Assembly: GCA_945877125.1 (NCBI GenBank)
Contig: CAMCQT010000030.1
Span: 1 to 41,517 of the forward strand
Direction of reading: 5' to 3'
Origin: Candidatus Brevifilum fermentans
GTDB lineage: Bacteria > Chloroflexota > Anaerolineae > Anaerolineales > Villigracilaceae
Length of the DNA: 41,517 nucleotides
Positions 30,880 through 39,491 of the stretch are shown here, piece after piece; the first letter of the stretch is position 1, and every line of letters starts with the position of its first letter. A model generated the notes under the pieces. The model saw only the letters and a program-made list of their open reading frames with translations. It was not told the origin of the DNA and did not search any database. Position numbers and translations under genes: made by a program.

Positions 30880-31500
30880 ATGCTGAAGCTTTTTAAACGC
30901 AAGGACGATATATTTCAAAGCTTGATAGAACAACAAGCATCTCTTACTTACGAAGCTTTGAGATTGCTGGTGAAATATCTGGAAACGCTTGATCCAGAAG
31001 TGGCTGAGGAACTTTCCCTCAAGGAAAAGGAGGCAGATGAAGTGCGCCGTATCCTGATCGATGAATTAAACCGCACCTTTGTCACGCCATTTGACCGGGA
31101 GGATATATTTTCCCTATCCCGCTCCATTGACGACGTGGTGGATTACGCAGATACCACTGTGATGGAGATGGTTATTCTCAAGGTGAAATCCACGCCATAC
31201 ATGTTGAGAATGGCAAGCTTGCTGAAAGATGCTGCATATGAAATCTGGCATGCAGTGCAACGTCTCCCGAAGCACCCAAAAGTTGCCATTGACCACGCAC
31301 AACGCGCAAAGGCATTGGAAAATCGAGTCGAGGCAGTCTATCGCGAAGCGGTTGCAGATTTATTCAGCGGACCTGAAGATCTTCATCACGTTGTTGAGAT
31401 GTTAAAAATGCGTGAGGTGTATCGTCATTTATCCAACGCGGCAGACCGCGGGGACGAAGCCGCAAATACGATTGCAGATATTGTCGTAAAGAAAACTTAA
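30880..31500 (+). CDS. DUF47 (PhoU-like) phosphate transport regulator
   Basis: 206 residues, all helical. The N-terminus LFKRKDDIFQSLIEQQ and the segments VTPFDREDIFSLSRSIDDVVDYAD and VYRHLSNAADRGDEAANTIADIV match the DUF47 family, whose members carry metal-binding acidic and Arg residues and sit in front of PiT phosphate permease genes. They are thought to regulate the permease. The PiT gene follows after ten bases, confirming the pair. TGGAG precedes the ATG. Confidence 0.92.
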   Translation: MLKLFKRKDDIFQSLIEQQASLTYEALRLLVKYLETLDPEVAEELSLKEKEADEVRRILIDELNRTFVTPFDREDIFSLSRSIDDVVDYADTTVMEMVILKVKSTPYMLRMASLLKDAAYEIWHAVQRLPKHPKVAIDHAQRAKALENRVEAVYREAVADLFSGPEDLHHVVEMLKMREVYRHLSNAADRGDEAANTIADIVVKKT

Positions 31501-31510
31501 CAAGGTGTTA

Positions 31511-32494
31511 ATGTCTCCTGAACTGATCCTTGTTATTATTCTGGCTGTTGTGTTTGACTTTCTGAACGGGGTTCACGATTCCAGCAACATCGTGGCAACG
31601 ATGATCGCCTCGCGCGCATTCACTCCACGTGCCGCGTTGGCGCTTACGGCAACCGCCGAATTTTCAGGTCCGTTTTTGTTTGGCGTGACGGTTGCCACCA
31701 CGATTGGAGATGAAATTGCCCAGGCGAATGTTCTTAATCTGGATGTGATCGTTGCTTGCCTCTTTGGCGCGATCATGTGGAATCTCCTGACCTGGTTTTT
31801 GGGAATTCCCAGCAGTTCATCCCACGCATTGATCGGTGGGATGGTTGGCGCTGTGGTGACAGGTGCAGGCTTTGGAGCCCTCAAACTGCATGGGCTTCAG
31901 AAAGTATTGATCGCCCTGATTGCTTCACCACTGATTGGATTTGCTGTTGGATTTATGATTACACGCCTGATCTACTTTTTAGCGCGTAACGCGACTCCAG
32001 ACGTGAATCGGTTTTTCAAAAAAGGACAGTTTGTCACCGCTTTAGGGATGGCATTCAGTCATGGAACGAATGATGCCCAAAAAACAATGGGCATCATCAC
32101 GCTCAGTCTTGTGATTGGCGGATACCTCACCGAGTTTCGCGTGCCCTTCTGGGTGATCGGAATTAGCGCTGGCGCAATCGCGCTGGGTACTGCATTGGGC
32201 GGCTGGCGGCTGATCCGCACACTGGGTGGTAAGTTTTTTAAGATTCGTCCAGTGCATAGCTTTTCAACGCAATTGTCTTCTGGAATTGTGATACTTACCG
32301 CATCGGTATTTGGTTTGCCGGTCAGCACATCACAGGTTGTCAGTTCAGCGATTATTGGGGTGGGGTCTTCAGAGAGGTTTGGTAAAGTTCGCTGGAGTGT
32401 GGCGCAGGAAATTGTGACGGCATGGTTTATTACAATCCCAGCCAGCGCTTTGGTTTCAGCGTTTATTTATTGGTTGATTACAATTATGAGATAG
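31511..32494 (+). CDS. pit: PiT-family inorganic phosphate transporter
   Basis: 327 residues with about ten transmembrane helices in two halves. Each half has the PiT signature: DFLNGVHDSSNIVATMI near residue 18 and FSHGTNDAQKTMGI near residue 180. It moves phosphate, probably as a metal-phosphate complex, with protons or sodium. An in-frame GTG is two codons upstream, but AAGG at short spacing favours the ATG at 31511. It follows the DUF47 gene by ten bases, and both lie downstream of the catabolic operon, which fits release of phosphate during catabolism; that link is an inference. Confidence 0.95.
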   Translation: MSPELILVIILAVVFDFLNGVHDSSNIVATMIASRAFTPRAALALTATAEFSGPFLFGVTVATTIGDEIAQANVLNLDVIVACLFGAIMWNLLTWFLGIPSSSSHALIGGMVGAVVTGAGFGALKLHGLQKVLIALIASPLIGFAVGFMITRLIYFLARNATPDVNRFFKKGQFVTALGMAFSHGTNDAQKTMGIITLSLVIGGYLTEFRVPFWVIGISAGAIALGTALGGWRLIRTLGGKFFKIRPVHSFSTQLSSGIVILTASVFGLPVSTSQVVSSAIIGVGSSERFGKVRWSVAQEIVTAWFITIPASALVSAFIYWLITIMR

Positions 32495-32574
32495 TGATTG
32501 ACCGTCCCACAAGTTGAATTGAGCGAATTCTGTGTGACGTTTTTAATTTGTTCAATAAATTCAAAGCAGGATGT

Positions 32575-32603
32575 TTGACTTTGAATATTGATGATGCTAC
32601 AAT
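32575..32603 (+). promoter_or_regulatory. Promoter of the ABC importer operon
   Basis: TTGACT (32575-32580), 17-base spacer, TACAAT (32598-32603) preceded by TGC, an extended -10. Predicted start near 32610, with a 90-base leader to the binding-protein gene. One of the best-formed promoters in the window. The rest of the 32495-32701 gap holds no gene. Confidence 0.8.
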
Positions 32604-32701
32604 ATTAACGATTTATTAACAGACTGGAGGTGCTAAGCAAAAATATATTCGTTATTCTCTGTTCGTCTAATCAACCAAAAATCATAAAGGAGAGAGAAAA
32701 A

Positions 32702-33904
32702 ATGCGTACTAAAAACTTTGCTTACTATTTGCTCGCCCTGCTCGTAATTGCTGCAACTTTGTTGTCTGCTTGTGGTGGCGGAGCTGTTGCCACCACAGCG
32801 CCTGTTGTCGAAGAGCCCGTTGTTGTTCCCGCCACTGAAGCCCCCGTCGTAGCTACCGATGCCCCCGTCGTTGACCCGATGGCCGCACTTTATGAAGCCG
32901 CTCAGGCTGAAGGCATGCTCACCACCATTGCCTTGCCGCATGACTGGTGTAATTACGAAGCGGTCTTTACTGGCTTCAAAGCCAAATATCCTGGCATTGA
33001 AGTGAATGAACTTAACCCCGGAGCTGGCTCCGGTGATGAGATCGAGGCGATAAAAGCCAACAAGAACAACCCAGGACCACAAGCCCCGGACGTGATTGAT
33101 GTTGGTCTTGCGTTTGGTCCCACAGCCAAAGCTGATGGTCTCATCCAACCCTACAAGGTGTCGACTTGGGATGATATCCCTGATAGCGCCAAGGATGCTG
33201 AAGGCTACTGGTACGGCGACTACTACGGTGTGCTTGCGTTCGAAGTCAACACGGTTGAGGTGGCGAATCCTCCTGCTGAGTACGCTGACCTGCTCAAGCC
33301 CGAGTACAACGGGCAGGTTGCCCTTTCTGGAGATCCTCTTACCTCCAACAACGCAATCCTAACGGTATGGGCTGCCGGACTTTCAACCGGCGCCACTGGA
33401 GAGGAAGCCGCCCAAGCTGGTCTTGAATTCTTCAAGTCGCTGAACGAGTCTGGTAATTTCGTCCCGATTGATGGGAACTCCAAGAGTGTCGGAATCGGGG
33501 AAACCCCGGTCATGATCGACTGGAATTACAACTCGATGCTCAATAATGTGAATCTTGCCGGCAATCCTGAGATAGCGACTATCGTCCCGACTAAAGGCAA
33601 CCTCGCCGGTGTGTACGTGCAAGCGATTAGCGCCTATGCGCCCCATCCCAATGCTGCTAAGTTGTGGATGGAATACCTGTACTCGGACGAAGGTCAGCTT
33701 GCTTGGGCCTCTGGCTTCTGCTACCCGATTAGATACAATGCCATGATGGCGGCCGGTACCGTTCCGGCAGATATGGCGGCGCAGTTGCCTAGCACTGAAG
33801 GGGCTTTCTTCCCGACGATCGACGAGATCAACGCTGCCAAGGCGATTATCACCGCTGGTTGGCCAACAGTGGTCGGTGTCACAGTCGAAGCGCCAGCGCC
33901 CTAA
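32702..33904 (+). CDS. ABC importer substrate-binding lipoprotein (PotD/FutA/PhnS-like)
   Basis: 400 residues. A lipoprotein signal peptide ends in a lipobox-like LLSAC followed by GGG, then a long Thr/Pro/Val-rich linker to about residue 60. The binding domain is family 1 solute-binding type, with DVIDVGLAFGP, YWYGDYYGVLAFEVN and PHPNAAKLWMEYLYSDEGQ, closest in style to periplasmic-type iron, polyamine and 2-aminoethylphosphonate binding proteins. Substrate is unknown. The reading frame opens earlier, but AAGGAGAG before the ATG at 32702 and the signal peptide fix the start. It leads a five-gene unit with two permeases, an ATPase and a phosphatase-like enzyme. Confidence 0.92.
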   Translation: MRTKNFAYYLLALLVIAATLLSACGGGAVATTAPVVEEPVVVPATEAPVVATDAPVVDPMAALYEAAQAEGMLTTIALPHDWCNYEAVFTGFKAKYPGIEVNELNPGAGSGDEIEAIKANKNNPGPQAPDVIDVGLAFGPTAKADGLIQPYKVSTWDDIPDSAKDAEGYWYGDYYGVLAFEVNTVEVANPPAEYADLLKPEYNGQVALSGDPLTSNNAILTVWAAGLSTGATGEEAAQAGLEFFKSLNESGNFVPIDGNSKSVGIGETPVMIDWNYNSMLNNVNLAGNPEIATIVPTKGNLAGVYVQAISAYAPHPNAAKLWMEYLYSDEGQLAWASGFCYPIRYNAMMAAGTVPADMAAQLPSTEGAFFPTIDEINAAKAIITAGWPTVVGVTVEAPAP

Positions 33905-33910
33905 TCTTCG

Positions 33911-34822
33911 ATGAAGCCCAATTCTTCTACTAATTCTCAATCAGTAAATTCAACCGTGGGGGGCGCAAAGCGCCCCCCACGCATTCCCATAGGACACTGG
34001 CTTGGTGTACTTCCCTTCTTTGTGTTCTCCGGATTGTTCCTGATTGGTCCAACGTTAAATCTCGCCTACCGCAGTTTTGAAGGGTTAGATGGAGGGCTGA
34101 CCCTCAATAATTATCGCCAGTTGGCAAGCGACACGGTGATGAATGCCTACGGAATGTCGATCAAAATTAGCCTCACAACCGCTATTCTTGGAGGCTTGAT
34201 CGGGTTCCTCGTAGCATGGGTGGTCTCGATGGGAGGGCTTCCTCCTCGGTTTCGGTTGATTACCTCCACCTTCTCAGGGGTTGCTGCAAACTTTGCTGGC
34301 GTCCCCCTTGCGTCAGCCTTTGTCTTTACCTTGGGTCGTGTCGGACTTGTCACGGCGTTATTTAAGGCGTTTGGGATAAACCTCTATAAATCCGGATTTA
34401 GCCTATACTCTTTTTTGGGGCTGACCCTGGTCTATCTCTATTTTCAGATTCCATTGATGGTGCTCACTATTTTGCCTGCGCTTGATGGGCTCAAACGTGA
34501 ATGGCGCGAGGCCGCCGAGAATCTTGGGGCTACCCAAATTCAATATTGGCGATATGTTGCGCTTCCAGTGCTGACACCCTCGATCCTGGGCACAATGATT
34601 TTACTCTTCGGTAACGCATTTGGCGCTCACGCCACTGCCTATGCTCTGACTGGTGGACTCTTTGATTTAGCCACCCTTCTCATTGGGCGACAGATATCAG
34701 GCGACGTTCTGCACAATCCCGGGCTCGGTTACGCAGTGGCGATGGGAATGGTGATCATTATGGCTTTCTCTATTCTCATTTACTCCGTCCTCCAGCGCCG
34801 CTCAGAAAGGTGGCTGAAATGA
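33911..34822 (+). CDS. ABC transporter permease 1 (PotB-like)
   Basis: 303 residues with six predicted transmembrane helices after a soluble N-terminal tail of about 30. The cytoplasmic EAA loop is EAAENLGATQIQYWRYVALP, the ATPase-docking motif of this family. It begins six bases after the binding-protein stop with no clear ribosome site, and a strong GC-rich hairpin lies within codons 15-24. No usable start lies between that hairpin and the first helix, so the ATG at 33911 is the likely start and the hairpin is translated through. It overlaps the next permease by four bases. Confidence 0.92.
   Translation: MKPNSSTNSQSVNSTVGGAKRPPRIPIGHWLGVLPFFVFSGLFLIGPTLNLAYRSFEGLDGGLTLNNYRQLASDTVMNAYGMSIKISLTTAILGGLIGFLVAWVVSMGGLPPRFRLITSTFSGVAANFAGVPLASAFVFTLGRVGLVTALFKAFGINLYKSGFSLYSFLGLTLVYLYFQIPLMVLTILPALDGLKREWREAAENLGATQIQYWRYVALPVLTPSILGTMILLFGNAFGAHATAYALTGGLFDLATLLIGRQISGDVLHNPGLGYAVAMGMVIIMAFSILIYSVLQRRSERWLK
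33955..33981 (+). other. Strong GC hairpin near the permease 1 start
   Basis: A perfect 12-base stem of CGTGGGGGGCGC and its complement around AAA. No T tail follows. Placed just after the binding-protein gene, it probably protects that transcript or slows expression of the permeases, so that binding protein exceeds membrane components. Confidence 0.7.
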
Positions 34823-35658
34823 CAACCTCTCCTGCTTCAGCCACAGTTACAGTTAAGCGTCCGGTCGTCAGGAATCGTTTGGTGTCCTGGTTGATATTTG
34901 GGGTCGTGAGTCTCTATTTTTTGATTCCGCTCGCGGCGACCTTCTACTGGTCATTGCGTGGGATGAAAGATGTCCTTGGTTTTGAGGCTTACCGAAAATT
35001 ATTTGCTGATACCAACTTCTTGCCAGCCTTCAGTCAATCAATTGTCAATGCTGTTGCCACCATTTTCCTCAGCCTGCTCATTGTCGTTCCTACTGCTTAT
35101 TGGGTCACATTGCGATTGCCTAAGCTGCGGCCTGTCGTCGAATTTATTACACTGCTGCCATTCGTAATTCCTGCGGTCGTATTGGTATTCGGGATTATCC
35201 GCCTTTATAGCGCCCCGCCACTGTTGTTTACTGCCACCTATAATAGTTCGCGGATTGTCCTCATCTTTGTGTATGTTTGCTTGTCGTTTCCCTATATGTT
35301 TCGCTCGGTTGATAACGGGCTGAGAGCGATAGATGTCCGGACACTTACTGAGGCAGCCCAAAGCTTAGGGGCGAACTGGGGTACCATCCTCTTCAGGGTA
35401 ATTTTTCCAAATTTGCGTGTGGCTTTGCTCTCGGGGGCGTTGCTGACCTTTGCTATTGTAATCGGCGAATTAACGATTGCCCTTTATATGGCTCAGCATA
35501 CTTTGGGACCCTATATGTCAGACCTGACCCGAAGCAAGGTGTATGAGCCGTCCGCGATGGCGATTGTAGCTTTTGCTATTACCTGGGCTGCTATGGGTAT
35601 CATTGACTTTGTGGGGCGTGGTGCCACCAGACACGTACAAATGGTCGAAGCAGATTAA
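34819..35658 (+). CDS. ABC transporter permease 2 (PotC-like)
   Basis: 279 residues, six predicted transmembrane helices, EAA loop EAAQSLGANWGTILFRVIFP. The ATG at 34819 overlaps the stop of permease 1 (ATGA), and AAAGGTGG lies just upstream; a GTG at 34810 is less likely. Together with permease 1 it forms the heteromeric membrane channel of the importer. Confidence 0.92.
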   Translation: MTTSPASATVTVKRPVVRNRLVSWLIFGVVSLYFLIPLAATFYWSLRGMKDVLGFEAYRKLFADTNFLPAFSQSIVNAVATIFLSLLIVVPTAYWVTLRLPKLRPVVEFITLLPFVIPAVVLVFGIIRLYSAPPLLFTATYNSSRIVLIFVYVCLSFPYMFRSVDNGLRAIDVRTLTEAAQSLGANWGTILFRVIFPNLRVALLSGALLTFAIVIGELTIALYMAQHTLGPYMSDLTRSKVYEPSAMAIVAFAITWAAMGIIDFVGRGATRHVQMVEAD

Positions 35659-35679
35659 AGATTTAGCGGAGTATCTTGG

Positions 35680-36741
35680 ATGTCTTATCTATCTATTTCA
35701 CATGTAACAAAACAATTCGGCGATACAGTAGTGGTGGATGATTTCAACCTTGACATTGAAAAAGGAGAATTCGTTTCATTTCTAGGCCCTTCGGGTTGTG
35801 GGAAGACTACCACCTTGCGTATGGTGGCTGGTTTTGAGATTCCCACAGCAGGGAAGATTCTTCTGGATGGCGCGGATATTACAGACAAAGCTCCAAACCA
35901 GCGTAACGTAGGCATGATCTTCCAATCCTATGCATTGTTTCCGAACATGACCGTTGCGCAAAACATTGGCTTTGGGTTGAGTGTTCGCAAGGAGTCCAAG
36001 GAGATGGTTGCGCAACGCGTAGATGAAATGATCAGCCTGATTAACCTAGAGAAACATGCCTTAAAATATCCGTATCAACTTTCAGGCGGACAGCAGCAGC
36101 GTGTTTCTCTGGCTCGTGCGCTTGCCATACACCCGCAGGTGCTTTTGTTAGACGAACCGCTCTCTGCATTAGATGCAAAGATACGTGTCTCCCTACGCGC
36201 TGAGATTCGCGCCATTCAGAAAAAACTGGGTATCACCGCTATTTTTGTCACCCATGACCAAGAGGAGGCACTCTCCATCTCCGACCGCATTGTAGTCATG
36301 AACTCAGGTTTGATGGAACAGGTTGGCACGCCCTTTGAAATATATAACTTCCCGACCACTGTTTTTTCCGCTAATTTTGTGGGTTCATTAAACAATGCCT
36401 CCGCCGAAGTAGTTGACCCAGCCCTCAGCCTCATCTCCATTGACGGCGTGCAATTTGAATCTGCTGTGGATTTGAAGGAAAGAAAGAAAGGCGATAAAGT
36501 CCGCGTTGCCATTCGTCCCGAACGCTTAAGTTTTGCATCCGAACAGAAGAAAGCCAACGTAGTGGATTCAATTATTGAGAACATCACCTTTCTCGGTTCC
36601 GTTGTTCGTATCCGGGTAAAAATTGGGAATACAAAATTTAACATGGATACGTTTAATAACCCATTCCTGGATCTTCCAAAAATTGGCGCAGTAGAGCAAG
36701 TGACTTGTTCTCGTGAAGCCGTTTTGGTTTTGGACGAATAA
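35680..36741 (+). CDS. ABC transporter ATP-binding protein (PotA/FbpC/PhnT-like)
   Basis: 353 residues. All nucleotide motifs are intact: Walker A GPSGCGKTT (about 38-46), Q-loop FQSYALFPNMTV, signature LSGGQQQR, Walker B VLLLDEPLSALD, and H-loop FVTHDQEEA. The C-terminal 120 residues form a TOBE domain, as in polyamine, iron and phosphonate importers. It powers the importer made with the two permeases and the binding lipoprotein. It follows permease 2 by 21 bases. Confidence 0.95.
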   Translation: MSYLSISHVTKQFGDTVVVDDFNLDIEKGEFVSFLGPSGCGKTTTLRMVAGFEIPTAGKILLDGADITDKAPNQRNVGMIFQSYALFPNMTVAQNIGFGLSVRKESKEMVAQRVDEMISLINLEKHALKYPYQLSGGQQQRVSLARALAIHPQVLLLDEPLSALDAKIRVSLRAEIRAIQKKLGITAIFVTHDQEEALSISDRIVVMNSGLMEQVGTPFEIYNFPTTVFSANFVGSLNNASAEVVDPALSLISIDGVQFESAVDLKERKKGDKVRVAIRPERLSFASEQKKANVVDSIIENITFLGSVVRIRVKIGNTKFNMDTFNNPFLDLPKIGAVEQVTCSREAVLVLDE

Positions 36742-36770
36742 CCTTCCACTAATATTTTCTCGCATTGCAG

Positions 36771-36794
36771 GGGCGATCTGTTGTTGGACCGCCC
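36771..36794 (+). other. Hairpin between the ATPase and phosphatase genes
   Basis: GGGCGATC and GACCGCCC form an 8-base stem with one mismatch. The tail TTGACTATTTT is weakly U-rich, so it may be a partial terminator or a remnant of a common intergenic repeat. Confidence 0.4.
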
Positions 36795-36818
36795 TTGACT
36801 ATTTTAAAAAGAGGAACA

Positions 36819-37634
36819 ATGGCAAAGATCATTCTCATTCTTTCAGACGCACTGCGCTATGATGTTGCCGTTGCTAATATGGGGTTTCTTGGGCATCTTG
36901 TGGAATATAAACTTGCCAGTTTGTATAAAATTGCTGGGGAGTTGCCGAGTCTATCACGCCCAATGTATGAAACTATTCATACGGGTGTGCCGTCCAGTAT
37001 GCATGGGATTGTGGCAAATACTATTGTGCGGCGTTCGATCATGCCAAATATTTTTCAATCTGTGGCAAATGCTGGCAAAGTCACTGCCGCCGCGGCGTAT
37101 TTTTGGATTTCAGAATTGTACAACCGCGCGCCCTATGACCACATCGACGACAAGGAAGTGGATGACGAATCTTTATTCATTCAACATGGACGCTTTTATA
37201 CGAAAGACGAATACCCCGATATTGAACTCTTTGCCAGCGCCGCGCACCTCATCCGCAAATTTTCCCCAGATTATCTTTTACTTCATCCAATGGGCATGGA
37301 TTATTACGGCGAGACCTATGGTTCTGATTCAAAAGAATATCGCAACCACGCCACCCAACAGGATAAATGGCTGGCTCCGTTAATTCAAGAATGGATGGAG
37401 CGTGAATATACGATTATTGTCACAGGCGATCATGGCATTAACAAAGACGGCTCGCACGGCGGCACAACGCCTGACCAGCGCGAAGTTCCCTTGTTCACGA
37501 TTCAGCCTAACGTTAAAGGAAGAGGCGATACGGGCGAGTCCGTTTCTCACTTGCAGATCGCGCCCACCGTCCTCCAGTTATTAAATGTCCCCATTCCTGA
37601 AACGATGAAACATCAGTCTTTACTGCTCGATTAA
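36819..37634 (+). CDS. Alkaline-phosphatase-superfamily hydrolase (type I phosphodiesterase-like)
   Basis: 271 residues. Metal-site pattern of nucleotide pyrophosphatase/phosphodiesterases: Asp9 (LSDALRYD), the nucleophile position in LPSLSRPMYETIHTG with Ser46 where Thr is usual, Asp161 in MGMDYYGE with Glu165 where the family usually has His, Asp204-His205 in GDHG and His213 in SHGG. No signal peptide, so it acts in the cytoplasm. Likely reaction: hydrolysis of a phosphate mono- or diester or a phosphonate delivered by the importer encoded just upstream. GAGG precedes the ATG; an earlier start at 36765 is rejected. Its 3' end overlaps the convergent PfpI-type gene by 15 bases. Confidence 0.85.
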   Translation: MAKIILILSDALRYDVAVANMGFLGHLVEYKLASLYKIAGELPSLSRPMYETIHTGVPSSMHGIVANTIVRRSIMPNIFQSVANAGKVTAAAAYFWISELYNRAPYDHIDDKEVDDESLFIQHGRFYTKDEYPDIELFASAAHLIRKFSPDYLLLHPMGMDYYGETYGSDSKEYRNHATQQDKWLAPLIQEWMEREYTIIVTGDHGINKDGSHGGTTPDQREVPLFTIQPNVKGRGDTGESVSHLQIAPTVLQLLNVPIPETMKHQSLLLD

Positions 37635-38144
37635 TGCCTTCACCAACTCACGATTGAAATCTGGAATATCCGCCACAACCCGCCCCCAAACCTGATTGCC
37701 CTCACGAAAGGCAGCTTCATCCGCCCAGACAGCGCCCGCGTTGACGAGATCATCCCGAATGCCCGTTGACCCTGTGGCGCGCTGACCTTTTTTGATGATG
37801 CCCGCTGAAATGGCAATCGAGCCGCCGTGACAAATAATGCCGATCACTTTGTTGGCTTCGTCCATTTCCTTCACAAGATTTTTGACCACATCATACCTGC
37901 GAATTTTATCGGGAGCCCAGCCGCCAGGCAGAATCAACGCATAAAGCTCACTAGCTTTGAGCGATTCAATTGTGACATCTGGCGTGATGACCAGTCCGCT
38001 CTTACCTTTGACAGGTTTCAAATCCATGCCTGCTGATAAAACTTTTGCGCCCTCTTCTTGCAAACGCATTAATGGGACGTAATATTCCAAGTCTTCCACG
38101 CCTTCAGCGATCAGGGTGACGATGATTTTGTTTTGTAAACGCAT
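37620..38144 (-). CDS. DJ-1/PfpI-family protein
   Basis: 174 residues. The nucleophile-elbow Cys lies in GIICHGGSIAISAG, and LILPGGWAPDKIRR and the N-terminal VTLIAEGVEDLEYYVP fit PfpI/YhbO-type class I glutamine-amidotransferase-like proteins. Members act as stress-linked deglycases, proteases or chaperones; which applies here is unknown. AAAGGAG precedes the ATG. Its end overlaps the phosphatase gene on the opposite strand by 15 bases, so the two transcripts are antisense at their 3' ends. Confidence 0.92.
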   Translation of the reverse strand: MRLQNKIIVTLIAEGVEDLEYYVPLMRLQEEGAKVLSAGMDLKPVKGKSGLVITPDVTIESLKASELYALILPGGWAPDKIRRYDVVKNLVKEMDEANKVIGIICHGGSIAISAGIIKKGQRATGSTGIRDDLVNAGAVWADEAAFREGNQVWGRVVADIPDFNRELVKALIEQ

Positions 38145-38179
38145 TTTATTTTCTCCTTTTATTAATGATACCCATTCTC

Positions 38180-38196
38180 AAAGTGATTGTCACTTT
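38180..38196. other. Small hairpin after yjbQ
   Basis: AAAGTGA and TCACTTT around a 3-base loop. It sits just beyond the YjbQ stop on the minus strand, without a clear U-tail. Weak terminator candidate. Confidence 0.3.
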
Positions 38197-38199
38197 ACT

Positions 38200-38619
38200 T
38201 TATTCACCGATAATTTTCACCAGCACCCTTTTTTTTCTTTTCCCGTCGAACTCACCGTAAAAGATCTGCTCCCAGGTGCCGAAATCCAATTCACCATTTG
38301 TGACTGCTACGACTACCTCGCGTCCCATAATTTGACGTTTCATGTGTGCGTCTGCATTGTCTTCGCCTGTATCATTATGATGATATTGACTCACTGGTTC
38401 GTGCGGCGCAAGTTCTTCCAGCCACAATTCATAATCGTGATGCAAACCTGCTTCATCATCGTTGATAAAAACCGACGCTGTGATGTGCATGGCATTCACA
38501 AGACAAAGCCCTTCGTGGATTCCGCTTTCACGCAGACATGCTTCAACCTGTGACGTAATGTTCACAAATCCACGGCGGGTGGGGATATTAAACCAAAGTT
38601 CTTTACGAAATGATTTCAT
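38200..38619 (-). CDS. yjbQ: YjbQ-family protein (UPF0047, secondary thiamine-phosphate synthase type)
   Basis: 139 residues, the family length. Conserved text: [53 protein letters not shown] and [21 protein letters not shown]. coli YjbQ has weak thiamine-phosphate synthase activity; its physiological role is unsettled. It is followed on the minus strand by the PfpI-type gene and preceded by DUF4342. Confidence 0.95.
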   Translation of the reverse strand: MKSFRKELWFNIPTRRGFVNITSQVEACLRESGIHEGLCLVNAMHITASVFINDDEAGLHHDYELWLEELAPHEPVSQYHHNDTGEDNADAHMKRQIMGREVVVAVTNGELDFGTWEQIFYGEFDGKRKKRVLVKIIGE

Positions 38620-38621
38620 GG

Positions 38622-38870
38622 TTATTCTGCTTTTTCAACGACGATGGTCGCCTCTGTTAATAATGCGGCAATGGCTCCGATGGCGGCGAGTTGTGGCGCA
38701 ATGAGCACGCCCACCACACTAAAGGTCATCGGAATTTCCATCAGTGTTTTGCCATCCTTATCTTTAATGATGACCTTGCGGATGTTTCCTTCGTGGATCA
38801 ATTCTTTGATCTTGGAAAGCACTTTCTCGCCTTCCACTTTGAATTCTTCAGTTCGAAAATTTTCTGGCAT
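38622..38870 (-). CDS. DUF4342 domain protein
   Basis: 82 residues. An N-terminal helical segment ([19 protein letters not shown]) leads into a beta-hairpin ([14 protein letters not shown]) and a hydrophobic Gly/Ala-rich C-terminus likely to be one membrane helix. This is the DUF4342 pattern, of unknown function. The ATG at 38870 is chosen because GGAGG stands five bases before it; an ATG four codons earlier overlaps that ribosome site. It ends two bases before the yjbQ ATG. Confidence 0.8.
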   Translation of the reverse strand: MPENFRTEEFKVEGEKVLSKIKELIHEGNIRKVIIKDKDGKTLMEIPMTFSVVGVLIAPQLAAIGAIAALLTEATIVVEKAE

Positions 38871-38933
38871 GGTAGCCTCCATGATAGTTATACGTTTTTG
38901 CCCGTTGATGGGTTGCTGGTTTTCTTCGCCAGT

Positions 38934-39491
38934 TTAATTAACTCGGTCATAAAAAATGACCAACGTGCTTCCGTATTTTCTCTGTTCAGTTTCTTCCAGA
39001 TGTTTTAATTCAATTTCCTGATATTCCGTCGGGTCAATTTGCACAATAACCGTTCCGTCATCTGTGAGCCAGCCAATATTTTCATCAGCCAGTTTCAATG
39101 CTTTTACCCACATCTCATGATATTGCGGCGGCGCGATATAAATATATTCAAACTGCCTGTCGGCTTGTGCGCTCAACATACTGAACGCATCGCCTTTGCG
39201 AATTTCAGACTGCTTGATAAAACCGCAATTTTCCACATTTTCTTTGATCGTTTCAACTGGCGCGCGGTTTAGATCCGAGAAGCGCACAAATGCCGCGCCG
39301 CGACTTAATGCTTCAATTCCAATTGCACCCGTGCCACCAAATAAATCCCACCATTTTGAATCGATCACATCACTGGCGAGGATGTTGAACAATGCCTCTT
39401 TCACGCGATCCATTACAGGGCGCGTGGTATCGCCAGGCACCGACTTTAATTTTTTTCCTCTTGCAGTTCCAGCAATTACACGCAGGCTCAT
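38934..39491 (-). CDS. rsmD: 16S rRNA (guanine-966-N2)-methyltransferase RsmD
   Basis: 185 residues. The N-terminus RVIAGTARGKKLKSVPGDTTRPVMDRVKEALFN and SAM motif FGGTGAIGIEALSRGA are diagnostic. It methylates G966 of 16S rRNA during small-subunit assembly. Motif IV, usually (D/N)PPY, is here APPQY (Ala120 to Tyr124), removing the acidic or amide residue that normally contacts the target amine; from memory this variant may be shared by related Chloroflexota. Its ATG overlaps the stop of the upstream gene by four bases. Confidence 0.9.
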   Translation of the reverse strand: MSLRVIAGTARGKKLKSVPGDTTRPVMDRVKEALFNILASDVIDSKWWDLFGGTGAIGIEALSRGAAFVRFSDLNRAPVETIKENVENCGFIKQSEIRKGDAFSMLSAQADRQFEYIYIAPPQYHEMWVKALKLADENIGWLTDDGTVIVQIDPTEYQEIELKHLEETEQRKYGSTLVIFYDRVN

